The position numbers were made by a program, and so were the translations under genes. 64,000 bases of DNA from Caballeronia pedi. GTDB taxonomy: Bacteria; Pseudomonadota; Gammaproteobacteria; Burkholderiales; Burkholderiaceae. Positions 23,105 to 32,778 of the stretch are shown piece by piece. A model generated the notes under the pieces. The model ran no database searches, was not told the DNA's origin, and saw only the letters and a program-made list of their open reading frames with translations. Position 1 is the stretch's first letter. Each line of letters begins with the position of its first letter. The DNA lies in contig NZ_FCOE02000004.1 of assembly GCF_001544915.2 (NCBI RefSeq), positions 124,001-188,000 of the forward strand, read 5' to 3'.

Positions 23105-23770
23105 TTATTCTGGATCGACGGCAATCTCGACCAGATGCCGCTCCGCATCGAGCATCGGAACGATCAGGCGCTCGATACCGAGCACCTTGGCCCCTGCCGG
23201 GAGACGCGTGGCTTCGGCATCGGGCCTCACGCCCTTCATTGCCAGAATCCGTCCATCATCGGCAACCAGATGACGCGAAAGTGTAACGAAATCGGAGAGC
23301 TCTGCGAATGCGCGCGACACGATTACGTCAAATTTTTCTTGCACTTCGACGCCCGGACGTAAACTTTCGACGCGCCCCGTCACAACCGACAGATTGCTCA
23401 GACCTAACTGCACCTTCACTTGCGACTGAAATGCAGTTTTCTTGTGAACGATATCGTTCAACGTGACACGCAGTTCCGGCAGTGCGATCGCCAGCACGAC
23501 GCCGGGTAAGCCGCCGCCCGAACCAACGTCCAACGCTGCTGCAGGTTTACGCGCCGATACAGCCGGCACGATGGCAAGCGAGTCCAGGATGTGCTGGATC
23601 ATCATCTGCTGCGGATCGCGGATCGCTGTCAGGTTATAAACGGCGTTCCACTTGCCGAGCAGCGCGACATAATCGAGCAGCGACTGTTTTTGCGACGACG
23701 ACAGCGCAAGGCCGAGCTCGGCGACGCCCTTCTCGAGCGTCGTCGCCAAGATTGGATTGCGTTCGGTCAT
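23105..23770 (-). CDS. rsmG: 16S rRNA (guanine-527-N7) methyltransferase RsmG (GidB)
   Basis: RsmG uses SAM to methylate G527 of 16S rRNA; its loss causes low-level streptomycin resistance. At 221 residues the SAM-binding motif is [20 protein letters not shown] near residue 75-95, and the N-terminal family segment [20 protein letters not shown] is present. Its ATG overlaps the mnmG stop by 4 nt (ATGA), showing translational coupling. Confidence 0.96.
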   Translation of the reverse strand: MTERNPILATTLEKGVAELGLALSSSQKQSLLDYVALLGKWNAVYNLTAIRDPQQMMIQHILDSLAIVPAVSARKPAAALDVGSGGGLPGVVLAIALPELRVTLNDIVHKKTAFQSQVKVQLGLSNLSVVTGRVESLRPGVEVQEKFDVIVSRAFAELSDFVTLSRHLVADDGRILAMKGVRPDAEATRLPAGAKVLGIERLIVPMLDAERHLVEIAVDPE

Positions 23771-25731
23771 TGAACCGCCGTCGGGTTAGCGGATGCGGCA
23801 TCGTCGCCGGCCGAATTGCGGCCACGACGACCCGCGCCGCGCTTCAGATGAACCATCAGGAGCGATATCGCGGCGGGAGTGATGCCTGAGATGCGCGATG
23901 CTTGCCCGATCGTCTCTGGGCGGTGTTGCAGCAACTTCTGGCGCGCCTCGAAGGACAAGCCACGGACCTCGTTATAGTCGAGACTCTCGGGCAAGCGCGT
24001 ATTCTCCTGCGCGCCGTTGCGGACGATCTCGTCGGCCTGCCGATCGATATAACCCTGATACTTCACGCCGATTTCGATCTGTTCCTTGATCTGCGCCGCG
24101 AGTACCGGGTCTTCGGCGAGCGTCGCTTCGGGACCACATGTGCCGTCGCGCAGCGCGCAAACGCCGTCATAGGAAACGCCAGGACGACGCAGAAGATCTG
24201 CCAAGCTGTATTCGTGATCGATTGGCTTGCCCAACAGAGCCGTAGCCTCGTCCGCCGGCAGAGTCTTCGGATTGACCCACGTCGAGCGGAGGCGTTGTGT
24301 TTCACGTGAAACAGCGTCGCGTTTGCGGCTGAATGCGTCCCAACGGACGTCGTCGATTACACCCAACTCGCGTCCGACCTCGGTCAGGCGCATATCCGCG
24401 TTGTCTTCGCGCAGCGAGAGACGATATTCTGCACGGCTCGTGAACATCCGATACGGCTCAGAGACGCCACGCGTGACGAGATCGTCCACGAGAACGCCCA
24501 GATAAGCCTGATCGCGACGCGGCGACCACGCCTCTTTCTCTTGCACTTGCAGCCCCGCATTGATGCCCGCGAGCAAGCCCTGCGCTGCAGCTTCTTCGTA
24601 GCCTGTCGTACCATTGATCTGTCCGGCGAAGAACAAACCGCCGATTGCTTTCGTTTCCAACGATGCCTTCAGCGCGCGCGGATCGAAATAATCGTATTCG
24701 ATCGCGTAACCCGGCCGCAGGATGTGCGCGTGCTCCAGACCGCGCATCGACCGGACGAGATTGAGCTGGACATCGAACGGCAGGCTGGTCGAAATGCCAT
24801 TCGGATAGAACTCGTTCGTCGTCAGCCCTTCCGGCTCCAGGAAGATCTGGTGCGCGTCTTTCGAAGCAAAACGATGAATCTTGTCCTCGATCGACGGGCA
24901 GTAGCGCGGTCCAACGCCCTCGATGACGCCCGCATACATGGGCGAGCGGTCCAACCCGGAGCGGATGATGTCGTGCGTCTGCGCGTTCGTATGCGTGACC
25001 CAGCACGGCACCTGCTGCGGATGCTGCTCCACTCGTCCGAGGAACGAAAACACTGGAATCGGATCGAGATCGCCGGGTTGCTCTTCCAGCTTCGAGAAAT
25101 CGATCGTGCGCCCGTCGATACGAGGCGGCGTGCCGGTCTTGAGCCGGCCTTGCGGAAGCTTCAGCTCCTTCAAACGCGCCGACAGTGAAACCGCTGCCGG
25201 ATCGCCCGCACGACCACCGACGTAATTATTCAACCCGACGTGAATCTTTCCATCGAGGAACGTGCCCGCTGTCAGCACCACCGCACGGGAACGAAAACGC
25301 AGACCAACTTGCGTCACTGCGCCGACCACGCGATCACCTTCGACCATCAAATCGTCGACGGCTTGCTGAAAAAGCCACAAATTCGGCTGATTTTCGAGCC
25401 GATGACGGATCGCCTGCTTGTAGAGGAGACGATCCGCCTGCGCGCGCGTCGCCCGCACCGCCGGCCCCTTCGAAGAGTTGAGAATGCGAAACTGGATACC
25501 CGACTCGTCCGTCGCCGCGGCCATGGCGCCGCCGAGCGCGTCGACTTCCTTGACGAGATGGCCTTTGCCAATCCCGCCGATCGACGGATTGCAGCTCATC
25601 TGGCCCAGCGTCTCGATGTTATGGGTCAAAAGTAGCGTCTTGCAGCCCATGCGCGCGGAGGCGAGTGCCGCCTCAGTGCCTGCGTGACCGCCGCCAACGA
25701 CGATCACATCAAATTCTGTGGGATAAAGCAT
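23767..25731 (-). CDS. mnmG: tRNA uridine-34 5-carboxymethylaminomethyl modification enzyme MnmG (GidA)
   Basis: MnmG with MnmE (not in the window) adds the cmnm5 group to the wobble uridine of several tRNAs, using FAD and NADH. At 654 residues it has the FAD-binding [23 protein letters not shown] start, [20 protein letters not shown], and [14 protein letters not shown]. The C-terminal MnmE-interacting helices end with [18 protein letters not shown]. The gene contains an exact parS site (24298-24313). It heads the rsmG-parA-parB operon, with a TATAAT element about 50 nt upstream. Confidence 0.97.
   Translation of the reverse strand: MLYPTEFDVIVVGGGHAGTEAALASARMGCKTLLLTHNIETLGQMSCNPSIGGIGKGHLVKEVDALGGAMAAATDESGIQFRILNSSKGPAVRATRAQADRLLYKQAIRHRLENQPNLWLFQQAVDDLMVEGDRVVGAVTQVGLRFRSRAVVLTAGTFLDGKIHVGLNNYVGGRAGDPAAVSLSARLKELKLPQGRLKTGTPPRIDGRTIDFSKLEEQPGDLDPIPVFSFLGRVEQHPQQVPCWVTHTNAQTHDIIRSGLDRSPMYAGVIEGVGPRYCPSIEDKIHRFASKDAHQIFLEPEGLTTNEFYPNGISTSLPFDVQLNLVRSMRGLEHAHILRPGYAIEYDYFDPRALKASLETKAIGGLFFAGQINGTTGYEEAAAQGLLAGINAGLQVQEKEAWSPRRDQAYLGVLVDDLVTRGVSEPYRMFTSRAEYRLSLREDNADMRLTEVGRELGVIDDVRWDAFSRKRDAVSRETQRLRSTWVNPKTLPADEATALLGKPIDHEYSLADLLRRPGVSYDGVCALRDGTCGPEATLAEDPVLAAQIKEQIEIGVKYQGYIDRQADEIVRNGAQENTRLPESLDYNEVRGLSFEARQKLLQHRPETIGQASRISGITPAAISLLMVHLKRGAGRRGRNSAGDDAASANPTAVQ
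24298..24313. other. parS: parS centromere site inside mnmG
   Basis: TGTTTCACGTGAAACA is a perfect 16-bp palindrome matching the conserved bacterial parS consensus bound by ParB. It lies in the mnmG coding sequence (about codon 473-478, encoding part of VSRETQ). Another exact copy is 1.5 kb away at 25844-25859. Confidence 0.93.
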
Positions 25732-25781
25732 TGGAGATCTCGTGTACGAACGACACGAACCTGAAGAGGGAATAGCTTTGA

Positions 25782-25787
25782 ATTATA
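25782..25787 (-). promoter_or_regulatory. Consensus -10 element upstream of mnmG
   Basis: On the minus strand the sequence reads TATAAT, 50 nt before the mnmG start. The -35 region at 16-18 nt spacing (AATTCGAG) is a poor match. It probably drives mnmG-rsmG-parAB-permease. Confidence 0.55.
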
Positions 25788-25831
25788 ACGGTTTCCTTCC
25801 TGCCTCGAATTCGATCGACCGTCCATGGACG

Positions 25832-25865
25832 AAAAAAATGGCGTGTTTCACGTGAAACACGCCAT
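25832..25865 (-). terminator. parS: parS site embedded in the Rho-independent terminator of the liv operon
   Basis: The 16-bp parS consensus TGTTTCACGTGAAACA (25844-25859) is the core of a perfect 28-bp palindrome (25838-25865). On the minus strand this is followed by an unbroken T7 run (A run 25832-25838), 24 bp after the livF stop. It therefore has both the full parS sequence and the form of an intrinsic terminator for the operon ending in livF. As DNA it should bind ParB; as RNA it would fold into a long stem. Confidence 0.85.
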
Positions 25866-25889
25866 CGACGGGCACTGCACGTGTCGCGT

Positions 25890-26657
25890 TTAAGCCACCT
25901 TTTTCGTCAGACCAAGATACGTCTCGATGACTTGCGGATCATGCTGGAGAACGTCGGCTTTTCCTTCGAGAGCGAATTCACCCGTCTCAAGCACATAGCC
26001 ATAATCAGAGATTTGCAACGCGGCCCGTGCGTTCTGCTCGATTAACAGCGTTGCCACGCCAGTCTGACGCAGTGCGCTAATGATGTGAAAGATCTCCTTC
26101 ACAATCAACGGTGCGAGGCCAAGGCTCGGCTCATCCAGCATGAGCAACTGCGGTTTTCCCATCAAGGCGCGCCCAACGGCGAGCATCTGCCGCTCCCCGC
26201 CCGACAGCGTTCCTGCTGCCTGTTTGCGCCGCTCCTTCAGACGAGGAAACAGTTCGAAGACGTGCTCGAGTTGGTCGAGGTAGTTTCGCTCCCCCGCCCG
26301 CTTGCGCCGATACGCCCCTAGCACGAGATTGTCTTCCACCGCCATAGTCGCGAACAATTCGCGTTTTTCGGGTACGAGGCACATCCCACGAGAAACGCGA
26401 CGCTCGATCGGCAGCACCGACACCTCTTCGCCGAGATATCGCACGCTGCCCTTCGAATGACCCGTTTGCGGCAACGCGCCCATGATTGCGTTGAGCAACG
26501 TCGACTTGCCAGCGCCATTCGGCCCGATCACGGAAACGATCTGCCCCGCGCCGACCGTGAGCTTCCCATCGTGCAGCGCTTCTACCTTGCCATAGCGCAC
26601 GGACAAGCCATCCACCTGCAGAATTGCGTTTTCCACTGCATTCGATTCCTTCGCCAT
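25890..26657 (-). CDS. livF: Branched-chain amino acid-type ABC transporter ATPase LivF (system 1)
   Basis: A 255-residue ABC ATPase of the LivF group. Walker A is [16 protein letters not shown], the signature is LSGGERQMLAVGRAL and Walker B is LLMLDEPSLGLAP. The start ATG 26657 shares one base with the stop of the upstream permease-ATPase fusion (TGATG). The ORF stays open 5' only as a shadow of that gene. The parS-bearing terminator follows the stop. Confidence 0.95.
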   Translation of the reverse strand: MAKESNAVENAILQVDGLSVRYGKVEALHDGKLTVGAGQIVSVIGPNGAGKSTLLNAIMGALPQTGHSKGSVRYLGEEVSVLPIERRVSRGMCLVPEKRELFATMAVEDNLVLGAYRRKRAGERNYLDQLEHVFELFPRLKERRKQAAGTLSGGERQMLAVGRALMGKPQLLMLDEPSLGLAPLIVKEIFHIISALRQTGVATLLIEQNARAALQISDYGYVLETGEFALEGKADVLQHDPQVIETYLGLTKKVA

Positions 26658-28441
26658 CACTCCACCCCGCCCAGATACGCTTCGAGCACCGCCGGATCCT
26701 TCTGCACGTCCTTCGGCAAACCTTCCGCGATCTTCGTCCCGAACTCCATCACTACGAGTCGATCCGTGAGATTCATCACGAAGTCCATGTCGTGTTCGAC
26801 AAGAAGAATGCTCATGCCTTCGGCGCGCAGTTTTCGCAGCAACTCGGCGAGTTGCTGCTTTTCCTGATAACGCAAACCCGCAGCCGGTTCGTCGAGCAGC
26901 AACAGCGTCGGGTCGCAGCACAGCGCCCGCGCGATTTCGAGAATCCGCTGCTGACCTAGCGCGAGACTGCCGGCTTCACTGTAAATATGTTTCTCCAGCC
27001 CGACGCGTGCGATCTGCTTCGCGGCCTCTGCCATCAACCGCGCCTCTTCCGCCGCGTTCAGACGCACGACGCTGCGCCACACGCCCGTTTTGCCACGTAA
27101 GTGCGCGCCGATTGCGACGTTCTCCAGCACGGTCATCCCCGGCAGCATCTTGACGTGCTGGAACGTCCGTCCGATGCCACGCTTGACGATTTCACGTGAA
27201 GTGAGTTTCTCGATCCGCTCGCCATGGAAGCTGATCGCGCCGCTGGTCGCCTGAAGCACGCCTGTGACGAGATTGAAGGTCGTCGACTTGCCAGCGCCGT
27301 TCGGTCCGATCAATCCGATGATCTCGCCCGCCTTCACCTCGAAACTCACGTCGTTGACCGCGACGAGTCCGCCGAACTGCTTGCGCGCCTTCTCGACGAC
27401 GAGCAAGCGCTCCCCCGTCACCGGTTTGCTGCGCTGCGGCAATGAATCGCCGTGATCGGGTACGTGAGCGCGCGGCCCGCGCGGAAACAGCCGCGCGACG
27501 AACGGCCAAACGCCCTGTCTTGCGTACTGCAGCAACAACACCATCACAACGCCGAAGACGATGATCTCAAAATTGCCGTTCGCACCGAGCAGTTTGGGTA
27601 GTAGCGTCTGAAGATAGTCCTGCAGAACGGTGAGGATCGTCGCACCGAGAATCGCACCCCAGACATGCGAGACGCCACCGACCACCGCCATGAACAGGAA
27701 TTCGATGCCGTGATTCAGGCCGAACGGCGTCGGGTTCACGGCGCGCTGCAAATGCGCGTACAGAAAGCCCGAAACGGCCGCCAGAACCGCCGCGTAGATG
27801 AAAATGACCACGCGCATCCACGCGGTGTTGACGCCCATCGCTTCGGCCATCGTGCCGCCGCCGCGCAGCGCGCGAATCGCGCGACCGGGCCGGCTATTAA
27901 GCAGATTCTGAACAGAGATCACCGCGAGCAGCACGACGACCCAGATCAGGTAGTAGATGCTGCGGCCGGACTCCAGTTGCCAGCCGAACAGGTTGAGCAC
28001 GGGAATGCCGTTGATGCCGTCATACTTGCCGAGCAACTCCATGTTGCCGAACAGATAGAACAGCGACAGCCCCCACGCAATCGTCCCGAGCGGCAGAAAA
28101 TGCCCGGAGAGACGCATCGTGATGAGCCCGAGCAGCAGCGCGATGAACGCCGTCAGCACGACGCCCGCGATCAGCGCCAGCCACGGCGACACGCCATAGC
28201 GCGTCGTCAGGAAGGCCGTCGCATACGCGCCCACGCCGACGAACGCGGCCTGTCCGAAGCTCGTCATCCCGCCGATGCCCGTCAGCAGCACCAGTCCGAT
28301 CGCGACGATCGAATACAGCCCGATGTAGTTCAGCAGCGTGATCCAGTACTCGGGCACGGCGACCGGCCCTGGCAGGATCGGCAGCGCGAAGACGACGAGC
28401 AGGAACACCCAGAAAAATCGATATCGATGCAGGAATTTCAT
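26657..28441 (-). CDS. Fused ABC permease-ATPase, LivM-LivG type (system 1)
   Basis: One 594-residue polypeptide joins a LivM-type permease (residues 1 to about 315, about ten membrane helices starting [19 protein letters not shown], with the LivM motif GYATAF-like [13 protein letters not shown]) to a LivG-type ATPase (about 345-594). The ATPase has Walker [17 protein letters not shown], signature [15 protein letters not shown] and Walker [12 protein letters not shown]. No stop or frameshift lies at the junction. Such fusions are known in the Liv/HAAT family. It begins 4 bp after livH and overlaps livF by one base. Confidence 0.94.
   Translation of the reverse strand: MKFLHRYRFFWVFLLVVFALPILPGPVAVPEYWITLLNYIGLYSIVAIGLVLLTGIGGMTSFGQAAFVGVGAYATAFLTTRYGVSPWLALIAGVVLTAFIALLLGLITMRLSGHFLPLGTIAWGLSLFYLFGNMELLGKYDGINGIPVLNLFGWQLESGRSIYYLIWVVVLLAVISVQNLLNSRPGRAIRALRGGGTMAEAMGVNTAWMRVVIFIYAAVLAAVSGFLYAHLQRAVNPTPFGLNHGIEFLFMAVVGGVSHVWGAILGATILTVLQDYLQTLLPKLLGANGNFEIIVFGVVMVLLLQYARQGVWPFVARLFPRGPRAHVPDHGDSLPQRSKPVTGERLLVVEKARKQFGGLVAVNDVSFEVKAGEIIGLIGPNGAGKSTTFNLVTGVLQATSGAISFHGERIEKLTSREIVKRGIGRTFQHVKMLPGMTVLENVAIGAHLRGKTGVWRSVVRLNAAEEARLMAEAAKQIARVGLEKHIYSEAGSLALGQQRILEIARALCCDPTLLLLDEPAAGLRYQEKQQLAELLRKLRAEGMSILLVEHDMDFVMNLTDRLVVMEFGTKIAEGLPKDVQKDPAVLEAYLGGVE
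27190..27200. other. Degenerate parS-like core in the permease-ATPase gene
   Basis: TTTCACGTGAA is an 11-bp match to the parS core, but the flanks (GA on the left, GTG on the right) do not match the consensus TG...ACA. Weak ParB binding is possible; chance is the simpler explanation. Confidence 0.3.
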
Positions 28442-28445
28442 CGGC

Positions 28446-29501
28446 TTACTCCTCGTCCTCGTCCGAATGCGGGCTCGCCAGGCTTCGCCACAGCAGGACC
28501 GGAATAATCAAAGTGAAGACGATCACCTCCTTGTACGCGCTCGCCCAGAACGACGAATACGATTCGAGCAGCCCCACGAGCAGCGAACCCGCCGCCGCCA
28601 GCGGGTAGCTCACCAGACCGCCCACGATGGCGCCCACGAAGCCCTTCAGACCGATCAGGAAGCCCGAGTCGTAGTAGATCGTGGTAATCGGCGCGACGAG
28701 CACGCCGCAGAGCGCGCCGAGGCCCGCCGCGAGCGTGAACGCGAGTCGCCCCGCCTGCGTCGTGCCGATGCCCACGAGACGCGCGCCGAGCCGGTTCACC
28801 GAGGTCGCTCGCAGCGCCTTGCCGGAAATCGAGCGGTCGAAATAGAAGTACAGCGCGACGATCAGCACGACGGCCGTCCCGACGACCCACAGGCTCTGCC
28901 CGGAGACCGACACGCTGCCGAGATTGAACGTGGCGTCGGAGAACGCGGTCGTGCGCGAGCCTTCCGCGCCGAACATAACGAGGCCGAGGCCGACCATCGC
29001 GAAGTGCACCGCCACTGCGACGATCAGCAGCAACAGCGTGCTCGCTTCCGCGATCGGCTCATACGCGAGCCGGTAGACGAACGGTCCCATCGGCACGACG
29101 ATCAGGAGCGTCAGCGCGATCTGCGCGATCATCGGCAAAGGCTGCGCAAAGGCGGCTTGCGTGATGCCCCAGACCGCTACGGGAAACAGCACATACTTGC
29201 CCGCGAGTACGGCGAGCAAACGGCCTATCCGGTGATATCGCGCCGGATGCCTGACGATACCGCCTACTTCGGCGACGAAGCAGCCGATGCCCATCGCGAT
29301 GAGCAAATAACAGGTCGCGGGCAGCTTCTGCGTCTGCAGCGCGGCCAGTGTGAGCGCGCCGTACGCGACGAACTCCCCCTGCGGAATGAAAATGACGCGT
29401 GTCACGGAGAAAACGAGCACCAGAGCGAGCGCGAGCAACGCGTAGATCGCACCCGTGGTGATCCCGTCCTGCGCGAGGATCGCCGCAATCGATAAGTCCA
29501 T
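28446..29501 (-). CDS. livH: ABC transporter permease, LivH type (system 1)
   Basis: A 351-residue inner-membrane permease with about eight to ten helices. It begins [20 protein letters not shown] and carries the LivH-type [18 protein letters not shown]. The ORF continues 5' to 29615, but AGAGGAAG just before ATG 29501 and the family-like N-terminus fix the start. Its C-terminal tail is acidic (SDEDEE). It lies 145 bp downstream of a binding-protein gene. Confidence 0.93.
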   Translation of the reverse strand: MDLSIAAILAQDGITTGAIYALLALALVLVFSVTRVIFIPQGEFVAYGALTLAALQTQKLPATCYLLIAMGIGCFVAEVGGIVRHPARYHRIGRLLAVLAGKYVLFPVAVWGITQAAFAQPLPMIAQIALTLLIVVPMGPFVYRLAYEPIAEASTLLLLIVAVAVHFAMVGLGLVMFGAEGSRTTAFSDATFNLGSVSVSGQSLWVVGTAVVLIVALYFYFDRSISGKALRATSVNRLGARLVGIGTTQAGRLAFTLAAGLGALCGVLVAPITTIYYDSGFLIGLKGFVGAIVGGLVSYPLAAAGSLLVGLLESYSSFWASAYKEVIVFTLIIPVLLWRSLASPHSDEDEE

Positions 29502-29646
29502 ACTTCCTCTTCGGAGCTTCTTCCGAAACAGGCGGTTAAAGAACCGCAGCCGGAACATGTTCAAAGCGGCGCGCCGTTGCCGGTGCGCCGCCCGTTCATC
29601 TTGAAAATAAGGCACGCGAACGCGCGATGAAGCGCGTTCTGTCGAC

Positions 29647-30819
29647 TCAGTCGTTCAGCAACTTCCACTTGCCGTCGACGATCTGCACCATGACCCGCGC
29701 GCGATTGTCGAAGCCGTTGTGATCGGTCGGCGTCGTGTTCATGATGCCGTGCGACACCGGCAGGTCCTTCAGGTTTTCCAGCGCCGCGCGCAGCCCTTCG
29801 CGGAATTCCGGCGTGCCCGGCTGACCCTTCTTCAGCGCCTCGGGAATCGCGCGCTGAAGCATCTGGCCCGCGTCCCACGCGTGACCGCCGAAGGTCGACA
29901 GCGAGCCCGCGCCGTACGCCTTCTCGTACGCGTCCTTGTAGGCCGCCGACGACTTCTTCACCGGATTGCTGTCCGGCAACTGCTCGGTCACGAGCACCGG
30001 ACCCGCGGGCAGGATCTCGCCCTCGCAATCCTTGCCGCACACGCGCAGGAAGTCGTTGTTGGCGACGCCGTGCGTCTGATAGACCTTGCCCTTGTAGCCG
30101 CGCTCCTTCAGCGCCTTCGCCGGCAGCGCGGACGGCGTGCCCGCGCCCGCGATCAGCACCGCGTCGGGGTTCGCGCCCATCGTCTTCAGCACCTGGCCGG
30201 TCACGGAGGTGTCGGTGCGGTTGAAGCGTTCGTTCGTGACGATCTTCAGCTTGTGCGCCGCCGCCGCCGTGTTGAACACGTTGTACCAGCCGTCGCCGTA
30301 GGCATCCGCGAAGCCGATGAAGCCCACCGTCTTCACGCCGTGCTTCTCCATGTAGCTCGCGATCGCATCGGCCATCAGGGCGTCGTTCTGCGGCGTCTTG
30401 AAGACCCACGCCTTTTTGGCGTCCATCGGCGAGATGATCGCGGCCGACGCGGCCATCGAGATCATCGGCGTCTTGCCGGCGGCGGCCGGATCGATCATCG
30501 CGAGCGAGTTCGGCGTCACCGTGGAACCGACGATCGCATCGACGTGATCTTCATCGATCAGCTTGCGCGTGTTCTGCACGGCGCGGCTCGTGTCGGAGCC
30601 GTCATCGAGCACGATCCATTCGACCGACTTTCCGCCGATCTCCTTCGGCAACAATGCGACCGTATTCTTCTCGGGAATCCCGAGCGATGCTGCCGGCCCC
30701 GTCGCCGAGAGCGTCACGCCGATCTTCACCTGGGCGAACGCCGCGCCCGCGCCTGCGAGCACGCTGCCCGCGATGGCGAGCGCAATGCCCGTCTTGATCC
30801 ATGCCTTCTTCGTTTTCAT
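29647..30819 (-). CDS. Periplasmic amino acid-type binding protein, LivK/HAAT family (copy 1)
   Basis: A 390-residue type 1 periplasmic binding protein with a signal peptide (MKTKKAW...AGAAFA, about residues 1-30). The start ATG 30819 has GGAG 7 nt upstream and is preferred to the GTG/ATG further 5'. It begins [20 protein letters not shown] and includes [15 protein letters not shown], probably a disulfide loop. It is a close paralog of the next gene upstream (31082-32260), sharing long near-identical stretches. The ligand is unknown; Liv-type proteins bind branched-chain or other amino acids, or small organic acids. Confidence 0.92.
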   Translation of the reverse strand: MKTKKAWIKTGIALAIAGSVLAGAGAAFAQVKIGVTLSATGPAASLGIPEKNTVALLPKEIGGKSVEWIVLDDGSDTSRAVQNTRKLIDEDHVDAIVGSTVTPNSLAMIDPAAAGKTPMISMAASAAIISPMDAKKAWVFKTPQNDALMADAIASYMEKHGVKTVGFIGFADAYGDGWYNVFNTAAAAHKLKIVTNERFNRTDTSVTGQVLKTMGANPDAVLIAGAGTPSALPAKALKERGYKGKVYQTHGVANNDFLRVCGKDCEGEILPAGPVLVTEQLPDSNPVKKSSAAYKDAYEKAYGAGSLSTFGGHAWDAGQMLQRAIPEALKKGQPGTPEFREGLRAALENLKDLPVSHGIMNTTPTDHNGFDNRARVMVQIVDGKWKLLND

Positions 30820-31018
30820 TGTTCGTCTCCAAACGCGCACACTGGCGGTGCTTGCTGCGAGTTGTTATCGATGCGACTTTCGAGGCTAACCAAAGAGCCG
30901 CCCCAATCTATTTACCGCGTTACTGCGTGCCAAGGCGAGTTTTCCCTGACCGTTGCGCCGCTGCATGCGAGGCTTTGCGCCCTCTTCTTTCGCCGCGGCT
31001 TTTCACTGCCCAGCGCAG

Positions 31019-31050
31019 AAAAAAGGCGCGTTGTGTAGCTAACGCGCCTT
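31019..31050 (-). terminator. Terminator between the two paralogous binding-protein genes
   Basis: On the minus strand AAGGCGCGTT pairs with AACGCGCCTT (31023-31032 and 31041-31050, 8-nt loop), followed by T6. It lies 32 bp after the stop of the upstream binding-protein gene, so that gene can be a separate, more abundant transcript. Confidence 0.8.
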
Positions 31051-31081
31051 TGTCTCCGAATCAGTCCATATGCGATTCTCG

Positions 31082-32260
31082 TCAGTTGCCCGAGAGCTTC
31101 CATTTGCCGCCGACGATCTCCACCATCACGCGTGCGCGCTGGTCCAGTCCGGAGTGATCGTTGGGGCTCATGTTGAAGATGCCGTGCGACGCCGGCAGAT
31201 TCTTCGTCTCTTCGATGGCCGCGCGCAACGCTTCGCGGAACGCCGGCGTGCCGGGCTGGCCCTTCTTCAGCGCGACAGGAATCGCGCGCTGCAGAATAAG
31301 GCCCGCGTCCCACGCATGGCCGCCGAACGTCGACACCGAACCCGCGCCATACGCGCCTTCATAGGCCTTCTTGTATGTGAGCGCGGCCTGCTTGACGGGA
31401 TTGCTGTCCGGCAGTTGCTCCGCGACGAGCAGCGGACCCGCCGGCAGGAACGTGCCTTCGCAGTCCTTGCCGCACACGCGCAGGAAATCGTTATTGGCGA
31501 CGCCGTGCGTCTGATAGATCTTGCCCTTGTAGCCGCGCTCCTTGAGCGTCTTCTGCGGCAGCGCGGCCGGCGTGCCCGCGCCCGCGATCAAGACCGCGTC
31601 CGCGTTCTGCGACATCATCTTGAGCACTTGCCCCGTCACCGACGCGTCGTTACGCGCGAAGCGCTCGTTCGCGACGACCTTCAGCTTCGCCAGATCGGCC
31701 GCCTTCGAGAATTCCTTGAACCAGCTTTCGCCGTAGGCATCGGAAAAGCCGATGAACGCCACCGTCTTCACGCCGTGATTCGACATGTGCTGCGCGATCG
31801 CGGTCGCCATCAGGATGTCGTTCTGCGGCGTCTTGAACACCCAGGCCTTTTTCGCATCCATCGGCTCGACGATGCTCGCGGCCGCGGCCATCGAAATCAT
31901 CGGCGTGTGCGTTTCAGCGGCGATGTCGGTCATGGCGAGCGAATTGGGCACGACCGTGGAACCGACGAGCGCATCGACGTGATCTTCGCTCGTCAACTTG
32001 CGCGCGTTCTTCACCGCCTGGGTGGAATCGGTGGCGTCGTCGAGGACGATGTATTCCACCTTCTGCCCCGCGACTTCTTTCGGCAAAAGCGCGACCGTGT
32101 TCTTTTCCGGAATGCCGAGCGAAGCCGCCGGACCGGTCGCCGAGACCGTCACGCCGATTTTCACGTCCGCCAAAACCTGATTGCTGAAAACCGCCGAGAA
32201 ACTGATCGACATAGCCGCGACGGCCATTGCGACCGTCTTGCCGCGTAAAACCAACTTCAT
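31082..32260 (-). CDS. Periplasmic amino acid-type binding protein, LivK/HAAT family (copy 2)
   Basis: A 392-residue binding protein with signal peptide (residues 1-31, ending NQVLA). After the signal it reads [20 protein letters not shown] and keeps the Cys pair region [15 protein letters not shown]. It aligns with the 29647-30819 protein over its whole length, so the two arose by tandem duplication. A terminator follows its stop. The upstream 518-bp gap holds only the terminator at 32530-32565 and its own presumed promoter. Confidence 0.92.
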   Translation of the reverse strand: MKLVLRGKTVAMAVAAMSISFSAVFSNQVLADVKIGVTVSATGPAASLGIPEKNTVALLPKEVAGQKVEYIVLDDATDSTQAVKNARKLTSEDHVDALVGSTVVPNSLAMTDIAAETHTPMISMAAAASIVEPMDAKKAWVFKTPQNDILMATAIAQHMSNHGVKTVAFIGFSDAYGESWFKEFSKAADLAKLKVVANERFARNDASVTGQVLKMMSQNADAVLIAGAGTPAALPQKTLKERGYKGKIYQTHGVANNDFLRVCGKDCEGTFLPAGPLLVAEQLPDSNPVKQAALTYKKAYEGAYGAGSVSTFGGHAWDAGLILQRAIPVALKKGQPGTPAFREALRAAIEETKNLPASHGIFNMSPNDHSGLDQRARVMVEIVGGKWKLSGN

Positions 32261-32529
32261 TGATTTGCGCCCCGTAAATCGTGTTTTGCGTGAAGAACCA
32301 CCTGCCGATATGCCCGAATTTAGCGTCCGCTTCGAATCGCCGACCAGCGGGTCGGGAAATGCAGTTTAGCGGACGAGAGCGCCGTGCAGCAAGCGTTTTG
32401 AAGGGTTTCCGCTGCGCTTCGGCATTGTTTTTTCAACGCATTCGCAACGCGGCCGCACAAGGCGGAAAACCTCGGGAAAACCCGCTAAAAATCGTCCGGC
32501 GGGATTATTCGTATTATCGACGGGCAAAT

Positions 32530-32565
32530 AAAAAAGCGCTGTTGGACTCATCCAACAGCGCTTTT
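32530..32565 (-). terminator. Strong bidirectional terminator after livM (system 2)
   Basis: AAAAGCGCTGTTGGA (32532-32546) pairs perfectly with TCCAACAGCGCTTTT (32551-32565) around CTCA. T runs occur on both strands. It is about 210 bp past the stop of the minus-strand permease at 32779. Nothing else is evident in the 518-bp gap. Confidence 0.85.
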
Positions 32566-32778
32566 CGGTCGGGCACTTTGTGCCTCATGTCTCCTCGTTC
32601 TCCACCTCAAAAATCTGGGTGCAACAGAACTAGGACGCATGTTAAAGAACGCAACACTGCGCGACAACCTAGCATTTACCCTAGTGGTGCACAAAAGCAC
32701 CTCATCGGGGCGTATTTCTTGCAATACAGCGTGCTTCTCGCAATTGCACTATTGGTTCGGATCGCGAATCAAATATCT

